A stretch of DNA of 22,480 bases from W589 sp964611805 (GCA_964611805.1 CAZTBG010000035.1:1-22480); one strand, 5' to 3'; shown: positions 7,469-14,613, counted from the stretch's first letter. Notes: generated from the letters alone by a model not told the origin. Numbers and translations are program-made.

Positions 7469-8300
7469 TGGTTACCTCAATCCAGAGACGGAGCGGCCCC
7501 CGGTAAGGCTCATTGTTGCTGCGTGCATACAGGAAGAACTCCGCCTTTTGCTCACCCACGGACTGTTGGGGTGTTAATGTCACTGCCTGCTCCCACACCT
7601 CTTCATCGGCAAGCACTATTGGCCCGAGCTCGGTTTGTGTGACGCCGTCCAGTGAGACCACCACCCGGTAGCTGACCGTCTCGTGCTCCCGGTTGACAAT
7701 ACCCACCGTCACCTCTATCTCCTGCCCGACGGTCACCCTCCGGGTAAAATCTCTTGCCCTTCCGTATTCGTCCTGCAGATAGAAATCCGTGAACTGCTCC
7801 CCCGTCTTGGGATTGGCAATAGTATAGCCGGCGGCTGCCCCCGCCCCCAGCACCGCCACTACCAGTAACATTGTGAGGGCTTTGTTCCAGACACCCCCCT
7901 CCCAGCCAGGTATTCTCAGACGGAACCTGATGCCGAACCGCTCGTCCGCCGGCAGCCTCTTTCTCCTCACCCAGGCAACGACCGACATGATAAAGATAAA
8001 AGTGGCCAGTGAAATAAGCGTCGATTCCAGGGTTATTCCCCATGTATAGTTGAGCACCAGCCCGATGAGTGGCACGACGGCGAGGCTCATCGTCAGGATG
8101 AACGCCACCCTCTGAATCCCCTCCAGGCTCTGCCGCCGAGGGAACAGGGCCGCCACCAGGACATAGCCGGGAAGTAACAGCACGGACGGAAGGCCGAGGA
8201 CAATCCGCATGACATTGGAGGGGAATGCCAGGATAACGATAGCCAGGAAAAGGACCAGCAGGTTGAGGAGTATCAGGTCGGTTTCTAACCTATTTCTCAA
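7461..8300 (-). CDS. DUF1616 integral membrane protein
   Basis: A 279-residue membrane protein. Four helices fill the first 111 residues (about 11-27, 30-53, 66-84 and 93-111), followed by a basic cytoplasmic loop (RRKRLPADERFG). A fifth helix follows (about 140-162). The last 115 residues look like an extracytoplasmic beta-rich domain, with alternating polar strands such as VGQEIEVTVGIVNREHETVSY... in CARDB/NPCBM-like style. This architecture matches DUF1616, known mainly from archaea and Chloroflexota and often near glycan or polysaccharide genes. Function is unproven. It overlaps the PfkB kinase gene, which follows it in the same operon. Confidence 0.85.
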   Translation of the reverse strand: MRNRLETDLILLNLLVLFLAIVILAFPSNVMRIVLGLPSVLLLPGYVLVAALFPRRQSLEGIQRVAFILTMSLAVVPLIGLVLNYTWGITLESTLISLATFIFIMSVVAWVRRKRLPADERFGIRFRLRIPGWEGGVWNKALTMLLVVAVLGAGAAAGYTIANPKTGEQFTDFYLQDEYGRARDFTRRVTVGQEIEVTVGIVNREHETVSYRVVVSLDGVTQTELGPIVLADEEVWEQAVTLTPQQSVGEQKAEFFLYARSNNEPYRGPLRLWIEVTNE

Positions 8301-8549
8301 CGGTTATGCTCTCCCCTCTGTTAGAAATGGGAATGACGCATTGGCTGGCAATACGCTTCACGGTGGCCGACCTTGATTGTACTCTTTTGGCCATGCTTCA
8401 GGCAATAATTAAGAACCATTATGAGGAAGCGCGGGAAAGGACCTGGCAGGTGGGAGGGCCTGGAGAGTCATAAGGTATTACACGACAGACAGTGGAGAAA
8501 ATAATAGTACTTTCGATGAGTCCTGTGAATGAAACTAAAATGATACCAG
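8301..8549. other. Intergenic, nothing recognised
   Basis: This stretch between the DUF1616 gene start and the repeat-bearing promoter of the 42-codon gene has no open frame with an SD, no tRNA-like fold and no clear repeat. It presumably contains the promoter of the DUF1616-PfkB operon, but I cannot point to convincing boxes. Confidence 0.4.
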
Positions 8550-8550
8550 T

Positions 8551-8621
8551 TTGTAACATTACCATAACTTAATGAACAATTCCTTTATCCTACCTTAACC
8601 TCACAATGGTAGACTGATAAT
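8551..8621 (+). promoter_or_regulatory. Pho-box-like direct repeats and -10 before the 42-codon gene
   Basis: Two pairs of similar hexamers are each spaced 11 bases: TGTAAC (8552) with CATAAC (8563), and TTTATC (8584) with TTAACC (8595). A -10-like GATAAT follows at 8616-8621, and no -35 consensus is present. CTTAACC-type repeats with 11-bp period are the form of PhoB/PhoP-family sites in several bacteria, so control by an OmpR-family response regulator is a reasonable guess. Compare the array at 3470-3498. Confidence 0.4.
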
Positions 8622-8643
8622 GAGATAGATGAGCGGAGGTGAG

Positions 8644-8772
8644 ATGATGAAAGGTTTTGCAGGTTTAATAAAGAGATTTCTGGCTGCTCTGGTAGGCGAA
8701 GGTTTTTCAACCGGAAACGAAGAAGTACTTATAGAATACCCCGAACTGGGAGCTTCTTACTCCTGGGCTTAG
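8644..8772 (+). CDS. Small protein, 42 codons, own promoter, SD and terminator
   Basis: A short frame encoding MMKGFAGLIKRFLAALVGEG, then an acidic tail ending YPELGASYSWA. The first 18 residues form a basic amphipathic helix, and the rest is acidic and probably unstructured. I do not recognise a family. Evidence for a real gene: GGAGG at 8635-8639 lies four bases before the first ATG and seven before the second ATG (8647), which may be the true start. A repeat-bearing promoter lies just upstream, and a strong 10-bp terminator hairpin follows 27 bases after the stop. It is isolated, pointing toward the convergent glucan phosphorylase gene. It could be a membrane-binding small protein, a leader peptide or a regulator; no function is claimed. 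Confidence 0.7.
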   Translation: MMKGFAGLIKRFLAALVGEGFSTGNEEVLIEYPELGASYSWA

Positions 8773-8799
8773 ACCCTTAATATACTGGAAAGACCTCAG

Positions 8800-8827
8800 A
8801 ACCCCCTCGTTTTAAGGCGAGGGGGTT
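8800..8827 (+). terminator. Rho-independent terminator
   Basis: AACCCCCTCG (8800-8809) and CGAGGGGGTT (8818-8827) form a perfect 10-bp stem with an 8-base loop (TTTTAAGG), followed by TCTGCTT. It ends the 42-codon gene and may also act on the convergent glucan phosphorylase transcript. Confidence 0.85.
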
Positions 8828-8892
8828 TCTGCTTATACAGGGTGTCACCTTTCAGGATAGATTGAGGTTTTGTAAGGAATCGTTATCCAATG

Positions 8893-11067
8893 CTATTGAA
8901 CAGATACTGTTGATGCTACCGGTTCTTCAGGTGCTTTCTCGAGGGCCTGGGCTGCCGGTAGATACAGGTATTCGGCGTATTCTTTGGCCATGCGCCTTGA
9001 AGAGAACAGGGGCAGACAGGAGCGTATCGCCTGCTTGACTACCTTAATCCATCCGTGGGGGACGCCGTTCAGGTCGCGGTCATAGTACAGGGGTATGATT
9101 TGCTCCTCAAGCAGGTGATAGAGTTCGTCGGCGTCTGCTTTGTCCTGCACGTCCGGATTGTCTGACTTGATGTCGTTATCGATAGCCCACCCGTTAGCGC
9201 CGTTGTAGCCTTCATACCACCAGCCGTCGAGCACACTGAGGTGGGGCACACCATTAACGGCGGCCTTCATGCCGCTGGTACCGCTGGCTTCCTGCAGGGG
9301 ACGGGGGGTATTGAGCCACACATCGACTCCCGGCACGAGGTAATGGGCCATGCGGATGTCATAGTCCTCGACAAAAGCAATCCTCCCCCCGAATTCAGGG
9401 TCCCTGGCCACGTTGTAGACCTCTTGGATGAGGTGCTTACCGTACTCATCGTTGGGATGCGCTTTTCCGGAGAATATTATCTGGACAGGTCGTAGTTCGT
9501 CTCTAAGCATTCGCTTCAGGCGGTCCATGTCATGCAGAATGAGGGAGGCGCGTTTGTATCCGGTGAAACGCCGGCTGAAGCCGATAGTAAATACCTCACA
9601 GTCAAGCAAGGCACCCATTGCCAGTACCGGCACTGGCGAACCGCGATTCTCAATCAACCGTTTCCGGGCCCGGTTCTGCATGGCACTTATGAGCTTGTTT
9701 TTTAGCCACAGACGTGCTGCCCATATTTCTTCGTCGGGGATATCTACGATGCTCTCCCATGTTGCCGGGGCGTCATGCCTGGCTATCCAGTCGGTACCGA
9801 TATGCTTTTCGTATACCCTGGCCATCTGTGGTGCCACCCAGGTAGGGACATGAATTCCATTGGTCATGGAGCAAATGGGTATGTTTTTCTCTTCTGAATC
9901 CGGCCACAGACCGTGCCACATGCGACGGCATACCGCACCATGAAGCTTACTGACACCATTCCGGTATTGCGACATCCTCAGACCTAACACGGTCATATTG
10001 AAGGCGGTACTGTCTGAGTCCTGTGTACCCAGTTTTAAGAACATATCCCTGTCCAGTCCGAGAGAGCCCCAGTAGTGCTGCAGACATTTTTCTACCAGAT
10101 TGTGGTCAAAGGCATCATTACCGGCTGGTACTGGCGTGTGCGTCGTGAAGACTGTTGTCGCCCTCACCCTGTCGGCGGCCTCGGCGAAGTCCATGCCGCT
10201 GTCAACCATCTCACGGCAGCGCTCCATCATCATAAAACCGGCATGGCCCTCATTGGCGTGCCACACTGACGGTTCCAGCCCGAGTGCTCTCAGCATACGG
10301 ACGCCGCCGATGCCGAGTACAATCTCCTGGTGAAGACGTATTTCCCTGTCGCCCCCGTACAAACGTGCAGTAAGCTGCCGGTCATCCGGGGAGTTCTCTT
10401 CAAGGTCGGTGTCGAGTAGATAGAGCTTTACCCGCCCGACGTTTACCTGCCATACGGCGACCCAGATTGATCTTGAATCTACCTTGACTTCTATTTTTAC
10501 CCGCTGCTTCTGTTCATTGAGCACCGGAGTAATAGGTGCTTCGCTGAAGTCCAGTTGCTGGTAAATCTCCTCCTGCCAGCCGTTATCCGAGATGTGTTGC
10601 TGAAAATATCCCTGAGGGTACATGAACCCTATACCGACTACAGGCAGACCGAGGTCACTCGCCTCCTTGCAGTAGTCGCCGGCAAGAACACCCAACCCGC
10701 CCGCATAAATAGGGAGTGAGGTGTGAAAAGCAAACTCCATCGAAAAATAGGCAACTGTATGGTTTGTCAGATAAGGGTATGTCGTGTGAAGCCAGGTCTG
10801 AGACTCTGATAACTCATTCTCGAAATGCTCCATAACCAGGTCATATTTCCTGAGAAAAGCGGGGTCCTCAGCCGCGGCAACCAGCCGAAAAGGGGCGATT
10901 TGCTGCAAAAGCTTGACCGGATTATGGCTCGTGGACTTCCAGAGAGAGCGGTCCAGGGCTTTGAACAGGTCCTTCGCCTCCTGCTGCCAGGTCCACCACA
11001 GGTTATAAGAAAGCTCATTTAAACCTGTAATTCGCTCTGGTAGTTTTTGTGCTGACAAACTGTCCAT
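8893..11067 (-). CDS. glgP: Alpha-glucan (glycogen/maltodextrin) phosphorylase, GT35
   Basis: A 724-residue enzyme that removes terminal glucose from alpha-1,4-glucans with phosphate, giving glucose 1-phosphate; cytoplasmic and PLP-dependent. It opens with LNELSYNLWWTWQQEA, the hallmark of the short bacterial/archaeal alpha-glucan phosphorylase subfamily (TIGR02094-like). YFSMEFAFHTSLPIYAGGLG (107-126), GFSRRFTGYKR (496-506) and EASGTSGMKAAVNG (593-606) are present; K601 in the last motif is the expected PLP lysine. The active-site loop PRPLQEASGTSG is intact and the length is normal. It is a single gene with no glycogen synthase or debranching enzyme nearby. There is no clear SD before the ATG at 11067, so the start could differ slightly. 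Confidence 0.95.
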   Translation of the reverse strand: MDSLSAQKLPERITGLNELSYNLWWTWQQEAKDLFKALDRSLWKSTSHNPVKLLQQIAPFRLVAAAEDPAFLRKYDLVMEHFENELSESQTWLHTTYPYLTNHTVAYFSMEFAFHTSLPIYAGGLGVLAGDYCKEASDLGLPVVGIGFMYPQGYFQQHISDNGWQEEIYQQLDFSEAPITPVLNEQKQRVKIEVKVDSRSIWVAVWQVNVGRVKLYLLDTDLEENSPDDRQLTARLYGGDREIRLHQEIVLGIGGVRMLRALGLEPSVWHANEGHAGFMMMERCREMVDSGMDFAEAADRVRATTVFTTHTPVPAGNDAFDHNLVEKCLQHYWGSLGLDRDMFLKLGTQDSDSTAFNMTVLGLRMSQYRNGVSKLHGAVCRRMWHGLWPDSEEKNIPICSMTNGIHVPTWVAPQMARVYEKHIGTDWIARHDAPATWESIVDIPDEEIWAARLWLKNKLISAMQNRARKRLIENRGSPVPVLAMGALLDCEVFTIGFSRRFTGYKRASLILHDMDRLKRMLRDELRPVQIIFSGKAHPNDEYGKHLIQEVYNVARDPEFGGRIAFVEDYDIRMAHYLVPGVDVWLNTPRPLQEASGTSGMKAAVNGVPHLSVLDGWWYEGYNGANGWAIDNDIKSDNPDVQDKADADELYHLLEEQIIPLYYDRDLNGVPHGWIKVVKQAIRSCLPLFSSRRMAKEYAEYLYLPAAQALEKAPEEPVASTVSVQ

Positions 11068-11327
11068 CGGTTATACTCTACACGTTATTCAGGCGTAACG
11101 AATGCCACTGCATCGAAATAGATAGTCGTTGGCGCAAAGCATCTGTCTCACAATGTCCATGTATCTTAACTCAATACACCTAGAAGCACATTCCTTGAGG
11201 AATAGTCTATAGGTAATCGGGTTCGTTGTAAGGTGCTTGAGGTTCAAAACAGTGAGCTTGAAGTATCAAGTAAGCGACCTTCGACCGGCGCCGTGCTGAA
11301 TTTAGAGAAACACACGTTAAAACACCG

Positions 11328-11678
11328 CTATACCGTACAGTTCTCATCCAGCTGCCTTGTCATAAGCTGCCACTGGTCCCAGCCCAGAGCTGCCAGTTCC
11401 AGAATCGGCCGGCGTCTCGTATCATTTCGGGTGAGTGAATATAGAATCTCACCGTTATTAACATTGGTATCCACCAGCCCTGCCTCCACCATATCTCTCA
11501 ACGCTATCTTGGTATAAAGCCGGGAGCCGTCAACGGCATAACAGATAGCAAGTCGGTTGAATTTGGCGTTGGGGTGAAGACCCCAGAAAAGCAGAAGTTG
11601 CCTTTTCACCCAGTTGCTGCCGTGCTCGGCCAAGAAACATTGTAAGCTTTCCCTGGCCAGGACATTTGGTGTTACCAT
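11328..11678 (-). CDS. Winged-helix-like small protein, possible transcriptional regulator
   Basis: A 116-residue protein. Residues about 20-90 have the rhythm of a winged helix: a helix with WVKRQLLLFWGLHPN, then RLYTKIALRDMVEAGLVDT as a recognition-helix-like segment, and a short wing ILYSLTRNDTRRRP. The end (LAALGWDQWQLMTRQL) is helical. No exact family is recognised. AGGAGGAGAA lies immediately before the ATG. A perfect palindrome sits 19 bases upstream of the start, in the 5' leader, which fits self-regulation. It lies 170 bases after ftsZ on the same strand, with a hairpin in between, so it may be a separate unit. Confidence 0.75.
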   Translation of the reverse strand: MVTPNVLARESLQCFLAEHGSNWVKRQLLLFWGLHPNAKFNRLAICYAVDGSRLYTKIALRDMVEAGLVDTNVNNGEILYSLTRNDTRRRPILELAALGWDQWQLMTRQLDENCTV

Positions 11679-11696
11679 TTCTCCTCCTCAACTACA

Positions 11697-11711
11697 ACCT
11701 GTTTGACAGGT
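11697..11711 (-). promoter_or_regulatory. Palindrome ACCTGT-N3-ACAGGT, candidate operator
   Basis: A perfect 6-3-6 inverted repeat (ACCTGT at 11697-11702, ACAGGT at 11706-11711) lies 19-33 bases upstream of the start codon of the winged-helix-like gene. It is a typical size for a dimeric repressor site. It could alternatively be a small RNA hairpin; read on the plus strand it is followed by CTCTTTTT. Confidence 0.45.
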
Positions 11712-11804
11712 GCTCTTTTTACTGGTACCACATCGCGTGATGCCATCCATTAGTTCAGGCATTGAGTTTTCCCTTTCTGCCGGTGACCTTTAACTAAATC
11801 AGGG

Positions 11805-11834
11805 AGCCGCATGCATTTGACCTCATCTGCGGCT
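11805..11834 (-). terminator. Hairpin after ftsZ
   Basis: AGCCGCA (11805-11811) pairs with TGCGGCT (11828-11834), 7 bp around a 16-base loop, starting 14 bases after the ftsZ stop. No strong U-run follows on the minus strand, so it is a weak terminator or a stabilising 3' stem. Confidence 0.35.
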
Positions 11835-11848
11835 TCTTAATGAAAATG

Positions 11849-12961
11849 CTAGCGGTCTCGAGAATTTCGTGTCTGACCAACTGGCTGGGGCTTTTGGCCG
11901 GCGAGAGGGTGCCGGTATCTCATGAATGACGGGACGTCAAGCTCGTCATCGCTCTTGGCCCCTTTAAGAAGGCGACTGATTTCTTTATCCCAATCAGCCC
12001 CGGCCAGTTCCTCCCGGCTAGCAAAGCCGGTGGCAATCAGCGTAAGACGGACGTCGTTGCCCATATTCGGGTCAAGGACAACACCAAAGATGACGTTCGC
12101 CTGCGGGTCAATGGCCTGCTTGATGACTTCGGCAGCGCCGCTGACCTCAAACAGGGTAAGGTTGCTGCCGGCAATGTTGAATAATACCCCTTTGGCCCCT
12201 TCCATGGAGACATCGAGCAGCGGGCTGGACAGGGCCTGCTTAGCGGCATCCCTGGCCCGGTTTTGCCCGGAGCCTGTGCCGATGGACATCCATGCCGGGC
12301 CGGCGTCCTTCATCACCGTCCGAATATCGGCAAAATCAAGGTTGATAAGGCCGGGGACAGTGATTACCTCGGCGATTGCCTGCACACCGTGATGGAGGAC
12401 TTCATCAGCCAGCCTGAAAGCATTATCGACACTGGTCTTGTGGTCACAGAGTTCGAGCAGGCGGTCATTGGGGATGATGATAAGGGTGTCCACCTTATCA
12501 ATCAGGTCGGCCATCCCCTTTTCGGCAATCTGCCTGCGATGACTTCCTTCGAAGCTGAAAGGCTTGGTAACTACAGCAATAGTAAGAGCACCGCTCTGCT
12601 TGGATAGTTGGGCCACCAGTGGTATCGAGCCGGTGCCGGTGCCGCCTCCCATGCCGGCCGTGACGAAGACCATATCCGCTCCGGTGACTGCCTGCCTGAT
12701 TTCGTCGCGACTTTCCTCAGCGGCCTTCTGGCCTATGGTATGGTCGCCGCCGGCGCCAAGACCGCGAGTCACCCGCTCACCAAGCTGGACGCGGACCGCT
12801 GCCTCGGATACTGCCAGGTGTTGGGCATCGGTATTCATGACAATGAAATCAACACCGCAGATTCCCCCCTTTACCATTCGAGTAACGGCATTACAGCCTC
12901 CCCCACCCAGGCCAACCACCTTAATCTTCGCCCCGCTGGGAACATGACTTGTTCTTGACAT
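11849..12961 (-). CDS. ftsZ: Cell division GTPase FtsZ
   Basis: A 370-residue tubulin-like GTPase that polymerises into the cytokinetic Z ring at midcell. It contains VVGLGGGGCNAV (15-26), the NTDAQ motif near 43, and the tubulin signature GMGGGTGTGS (103-112). It also has KPFSFEGSHRRQIAEKG, VDTLIIIPNDRLL (157-169) and the T7 synergy loop NLDFADIRTVM (207-217). The C-terminus ends in a short linker after DDELDVPSFMRYR, the conserved peptide that contacts FtsA and other anchors. The polar tail after it (HPLAGQKPQPVGQTRNSRDR) is short. GAGAGGAGAGAGG precedes the ATG. It directly follows the truncated ftsA, 25 bases downstream, and both probably share a transcript. Confidence 0.97.
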   Translation of the reverse strand: MSRTSHVPSGAKIKVVGLGGGGCNAVTRMVKGGICGVDFIVMNTDAQHLAVSEAAVRVQLGERVTRGLGAGGDHTIGQKAAEESRDEIRQAVTGADMVFVTAGMGGGTGTGSIPLVAQLSKQSGALTIAVVTKPFSFEGSHRRQIAEKGMADLIDKVDTLIIIPNDRLLELCDHKTSVDNAFRLADEVLHHGVQAIAEVITVPGLINLDFADIRTVMKDAGPAWMSIGTGSGQNRARDAAKQALSSPLLDVSMEGAKGVLFNIAGSNLTLFEVSGAAEVIKQAIDPQANVIFGVVLDPNMGNDVRLTLIATGFASREELAGADWDKEISRLLKGAKSDDELDVPSFMRYRHPLAGQKPQPVGQTRNSRDR

Positions 12962-12986
12962 TCCTCTCTCCTCTCTTAAAGGGCCC

Positions 12987-13151
12987 TTAACAAAAGAACC
13001 GAGAAATCTGGGAAACGAAGCGCCGCAGCCCGTGGGACGGTACTACGCCAACGCTAAGGATATGGGGCAAGTCAATACCAGCGATATCGGTCATGATGGT
13101 ACATACCTTAGTTGTACCTACCTCAATCGCCGCAATTCTGGTCCTTCCCAT
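12987..13151 (-). CDS. Truncated FtsA-like 54-aa protein (mini-FtsA or ftsA remnant)
   Basis: This short frame starts at ATG 13151 behind GAGGGGA and stops at 12987, just before ftsZ. Residues 4-42 (TRIAAIEVGTTKVCTIMTD, then ILSVGVVPSHGLR) clearly match the first strands of FtsA, the actin-like membrane anchor of FtsZ, including the phosphate-1 loop VGTTKV and the VGVxPSxGLRR segment. A normal FtsA has about 400 residues; here roughly 350 are absent. After GLRR the sequence reads RFVSQISRFFC, whose hydrophobics at alternating 3-4 spacing form an amphipathic helix like the FtsA C-terminal membrane anchor. So this may be an internal deletion joining the two ends, or simply a decayed stump. The SD and ATG are intact. 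Confidence 0.75.
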   Translation of the reverse strand: MGRTRIAAIEVGTTKVCTIMTDIAGIDLPHILSVGVVPSHGLRRFVSQISRFFC

Positions 13152-13188
13152 ATCTTCCCCTCACCGGAATAGCAGCCAGGTGAAGTGA

Positions 13189-13401
13189 TTATCTTTTCTG
13201 CTCGCGATAGTGAACATTCCACTTGTTGCATTGATTGTCAAGGTAGTTCTTGAACTCTGAGCTTGGTGTCTGGTAAAGCTCAGCCAGAAAACCATGTAGC
13301 AGCTCGCCACCAGTCATTCCGGGGCCGGGTTCATGCGGCCCGGGCAGGTTGATATAGACTATCTCCGTCATCAGCTTTTGGTATTCTATTGGCGCACTCA
13401 T
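13189..13401 (-). CDS. Small hypothetical protein, 70 aa, upstream of ftsA'-ftsZ
   Basis: A 70-residue soluble protein beginning MSAPIEYQKLMTEIVYINLP, with a Pro/Gly-rich stretch (GPHEPGPGMTGG) and a helical C-terminus rich in aromatic and charged residues. GGGAGGTAAAT before the ATG is a very good SD. It lies 37 bases before the mini-FtsA start on the same strand, so all three genes down to ftsZ can form one operon. No family recognised; it has no membrane segment. A role in division is suggested only by position. Confidence 0.7.
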   Translation of the reverse strand: MSAPIEYQKLMTEIVYINLPGPHEPGPGMTGGELLHGFLAELYQTPSSEFKNYLDNQCNKWNVHYREQKR

Positions 13402-13574
13402 ATTTACCTCCCTTCAATAATGAATTTTTGCTTTGATTTTATGGTGTGCCAGGCGCACGGGGCAATTATTGTCCGTCACCATTCCATAATGGCAGTCTCT
13501 CAGTGCCAGAATTAATAAACCAGTTTCCACAATTCCATGACGCAATTATTCCTGTGTGAGGAGCGAACCGACTC

Positions 13575-13603
13575 TTGAAAATAAAATATGCACACCATAT
13601 AAT
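13575..13603 (+). promoter_or_regulatory. Strong sigma70-type promoter for the DUF5343 gene
   Basis: TTGAAA (13575-13580), a 17-base spacer and TATAAT (13598-13603). Transcription would begin near 13610, leaving a short leader that contains the GGAAGGGG SD (13612-13619) before ATG 13627. Confidence 0.75.
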
Positions 13604-13626
13604 TACTTACCGGAAGGGGCAGTACA

Positions 13627-14397
13627 ATGGTCAAAGATACTAAGCGGAAACGTTTGCCACCCTATGTCTCCTATCGCACCTTCTACAACTTTATTGACCG
13701 CTTGCAGGAGGGGATACCCAGCAGGATTGACCGGAGCTACTGGAGTGAGAGGTTGTCCGGCAGCAACGGCACTCAGCTCATGTCGGCCATACGCTTCCTG
13801 GGACTGATAGATACCGACGGCACGCCGACCAGCCGCTGCCGACAGCTGGTCTCCGCCGAGGGTGCTCAGAGGACAGAGGTGTTGAAACAAATTACCTCGG
13901 AGGCGTATGCTTTCCTGCTGCAGGGGACACTTGATTCACAGACTGCCACCTATTCCCAGTTAGAAGAAGTCTTCCATAATGCCTTTGAACTGACCGATAG
14001 TGTCCGGCGGAAGTGTATCAAGTTTTTCGTTGCCCTGGCCAGCGATGCCGGTATACCACTATCCCCTTTTATAATGAAACGGGTAAGGTCGGTACGGTCT
14101 GGCACTGGAACTAAGCCGGTAAGCAGAAGAACTGGGTCTAAGAAGAAGCGGAACAATAAAGTTCCACAGAATCTGGAAGAAGTTCCAGTAGAAATGTCAT
14201 GGGACAAGATGCTACTAGCTAAGTTCCCTGTATTTGACCCTTCCTGGTCTGACGGGGTTAAGCTGGGGTGGCTTGAGGCCTTTGAGGGATTAAAGTTCCC
14301 GACCTTCAATCCAGCATGGTCGGATGAAGTCAAGCTGAAGTGGTTTGCAGCCTATGATAAGCTACTGGAGCGGGGCTTGCCCAGGAACAAAATGTAG
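13627..14397 (+). CDS. DUF5343 domain protein with C-terminal tandem repeat
   Basis: A 256-residue soluble protein. Residues about 10-150 match the DUF5343 pattern: PPYVSYRTFYNFIDRLQEGIP, then DRSYWSERLSGSNGTQLMSAIRFLGLID, then TPTSRCRQLV. This is a helical, winged-helix-like module whose function is not established; it turns up in accessory and defence-like regions. A basic linker (SRRTGSKKKRNNK, about 166-178) could contact nucleic acid. The C-terminus has two 24-residue repeats (199-222 and 223-246) with the pattern KFPxFxPxWSDxVKLxW. It has its own near-consensus promoter and a GGAAGGGG SD. It is transcribed away from the ftsZ cluster and ends near the tRNA remnant. Confidence 0.85.
   Translation: MVKDTKRKRLPPYVSYRTFYNFIDRLQEGIPSRIDRSYWSERLSGSNGTQLMSAIRFLGLIDTDGTPTSRCRQLVSAEGAQRTEVLKQITSEAYAFLLQGTLDSQTATYSQLEEVFHNAFELTDSVRRKCIKFFVALASDAGIPLSPFIMKRVRSVRSGTGTKPVSRRTGSKKKRNNKVPQNLEEVPVEMSWDKMLLAKFPVFDPSWSDGVKLGWLEAFEGLKFPTFNPAWSDEVKLKWFAAYDKLLERGLPRNKM
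14221..14364 (+). repeat. Tandem 24-codon protein repeat in the DUF5343 gene
   Basis: Two adjacent 24-residue units (KFPVFDPSWSDGVKLGWLEA..., KFPTFNPAWSDEVKLKWFAA...) are identical at 14 of 24 positions. Each has a Pro-Trp-Ser-Asp turn then an amphipathic helix, and probably forms a small binding module. Confidence 0.8.
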
Positions 14398-14457
14398 CTG
14401 CCTGCATGCATCCTTCAATATCATGCTGGGAGAAATAGTCGCCCTCCTGTGTGCGTA

Positions 14458-14511
14458 TGGCGTCCCTGGAGGGATTCAACCCCCGACCCGCTGCTTAGAA
14501 GGCAGCCGCTC
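14458..14511 (-). pseudogene. 3' fragment of a tRNA-Arg(TCT) gene
   Basis: Read on the minus strand, 54 bases match a tRNA from the end of the D-arm to the CCA. GAGCGG is followed by an anticodon arm GCTGC-CTTCTAA-GCAGC (anticodon TCT, Arg), the variable loop GGGTC, then T-stem GGGGG/CCTCC and AGGGACGCCA. The T-loop reads TTGAATC, lacking the invariant C of TTCGAATC, and the 5' acceptor strand and D-arm are absent, so it cannot be functional. Such 3' tRNA pieces are commonly left as attachment-site duplicates by integrative elements. No intact copy lies in the window. Confidence 0.8.
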
Positions 14512-14613
14512 GAAAATTTCTTCCTTCAGTCTCGTTACCATCAACTCGCAAAGCTGGTCAATATCCATGTTTTCGGGGTAGGCAGTCGCTCCTCTGTTGC
14601 CCTTCCGTTCCAT
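14476..14613 (-). CDS. Possible small protein, 45 aa, ending within the tRNA remnant
   Basis: The frame MERKGNRGATAYPENMDIDQ continues with a helical segment LCELMVTRLKEEIFERL and ends SKQRVGG. Its last ten or so codons are read from the tRNA-Arg fragment, so the natural C-terminus was probably replaced. GGAGA stands seven bases before the ATG at 14613; an ATG at 14667 in the same frame lacks an SD. It follows the long VWA gene by about 80 bases on the same strand and could be cotranscribed. The amphipathic helix supports coding, but the gene remains uncertain. Confidence 0.4.
   Translation of the reverse strand: MERKGNRGATAYPENMDIDQLCELMVTRLKEEIFERLPSKQRVGG

Noticed and set aside
11233..11517. 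Plus-strand frame of 94 aa before and across the winged-helix-like gene
   Set aside because: It overlaps the minus-strand gene that has a strong SD, and lacks an SD and motifs itself.
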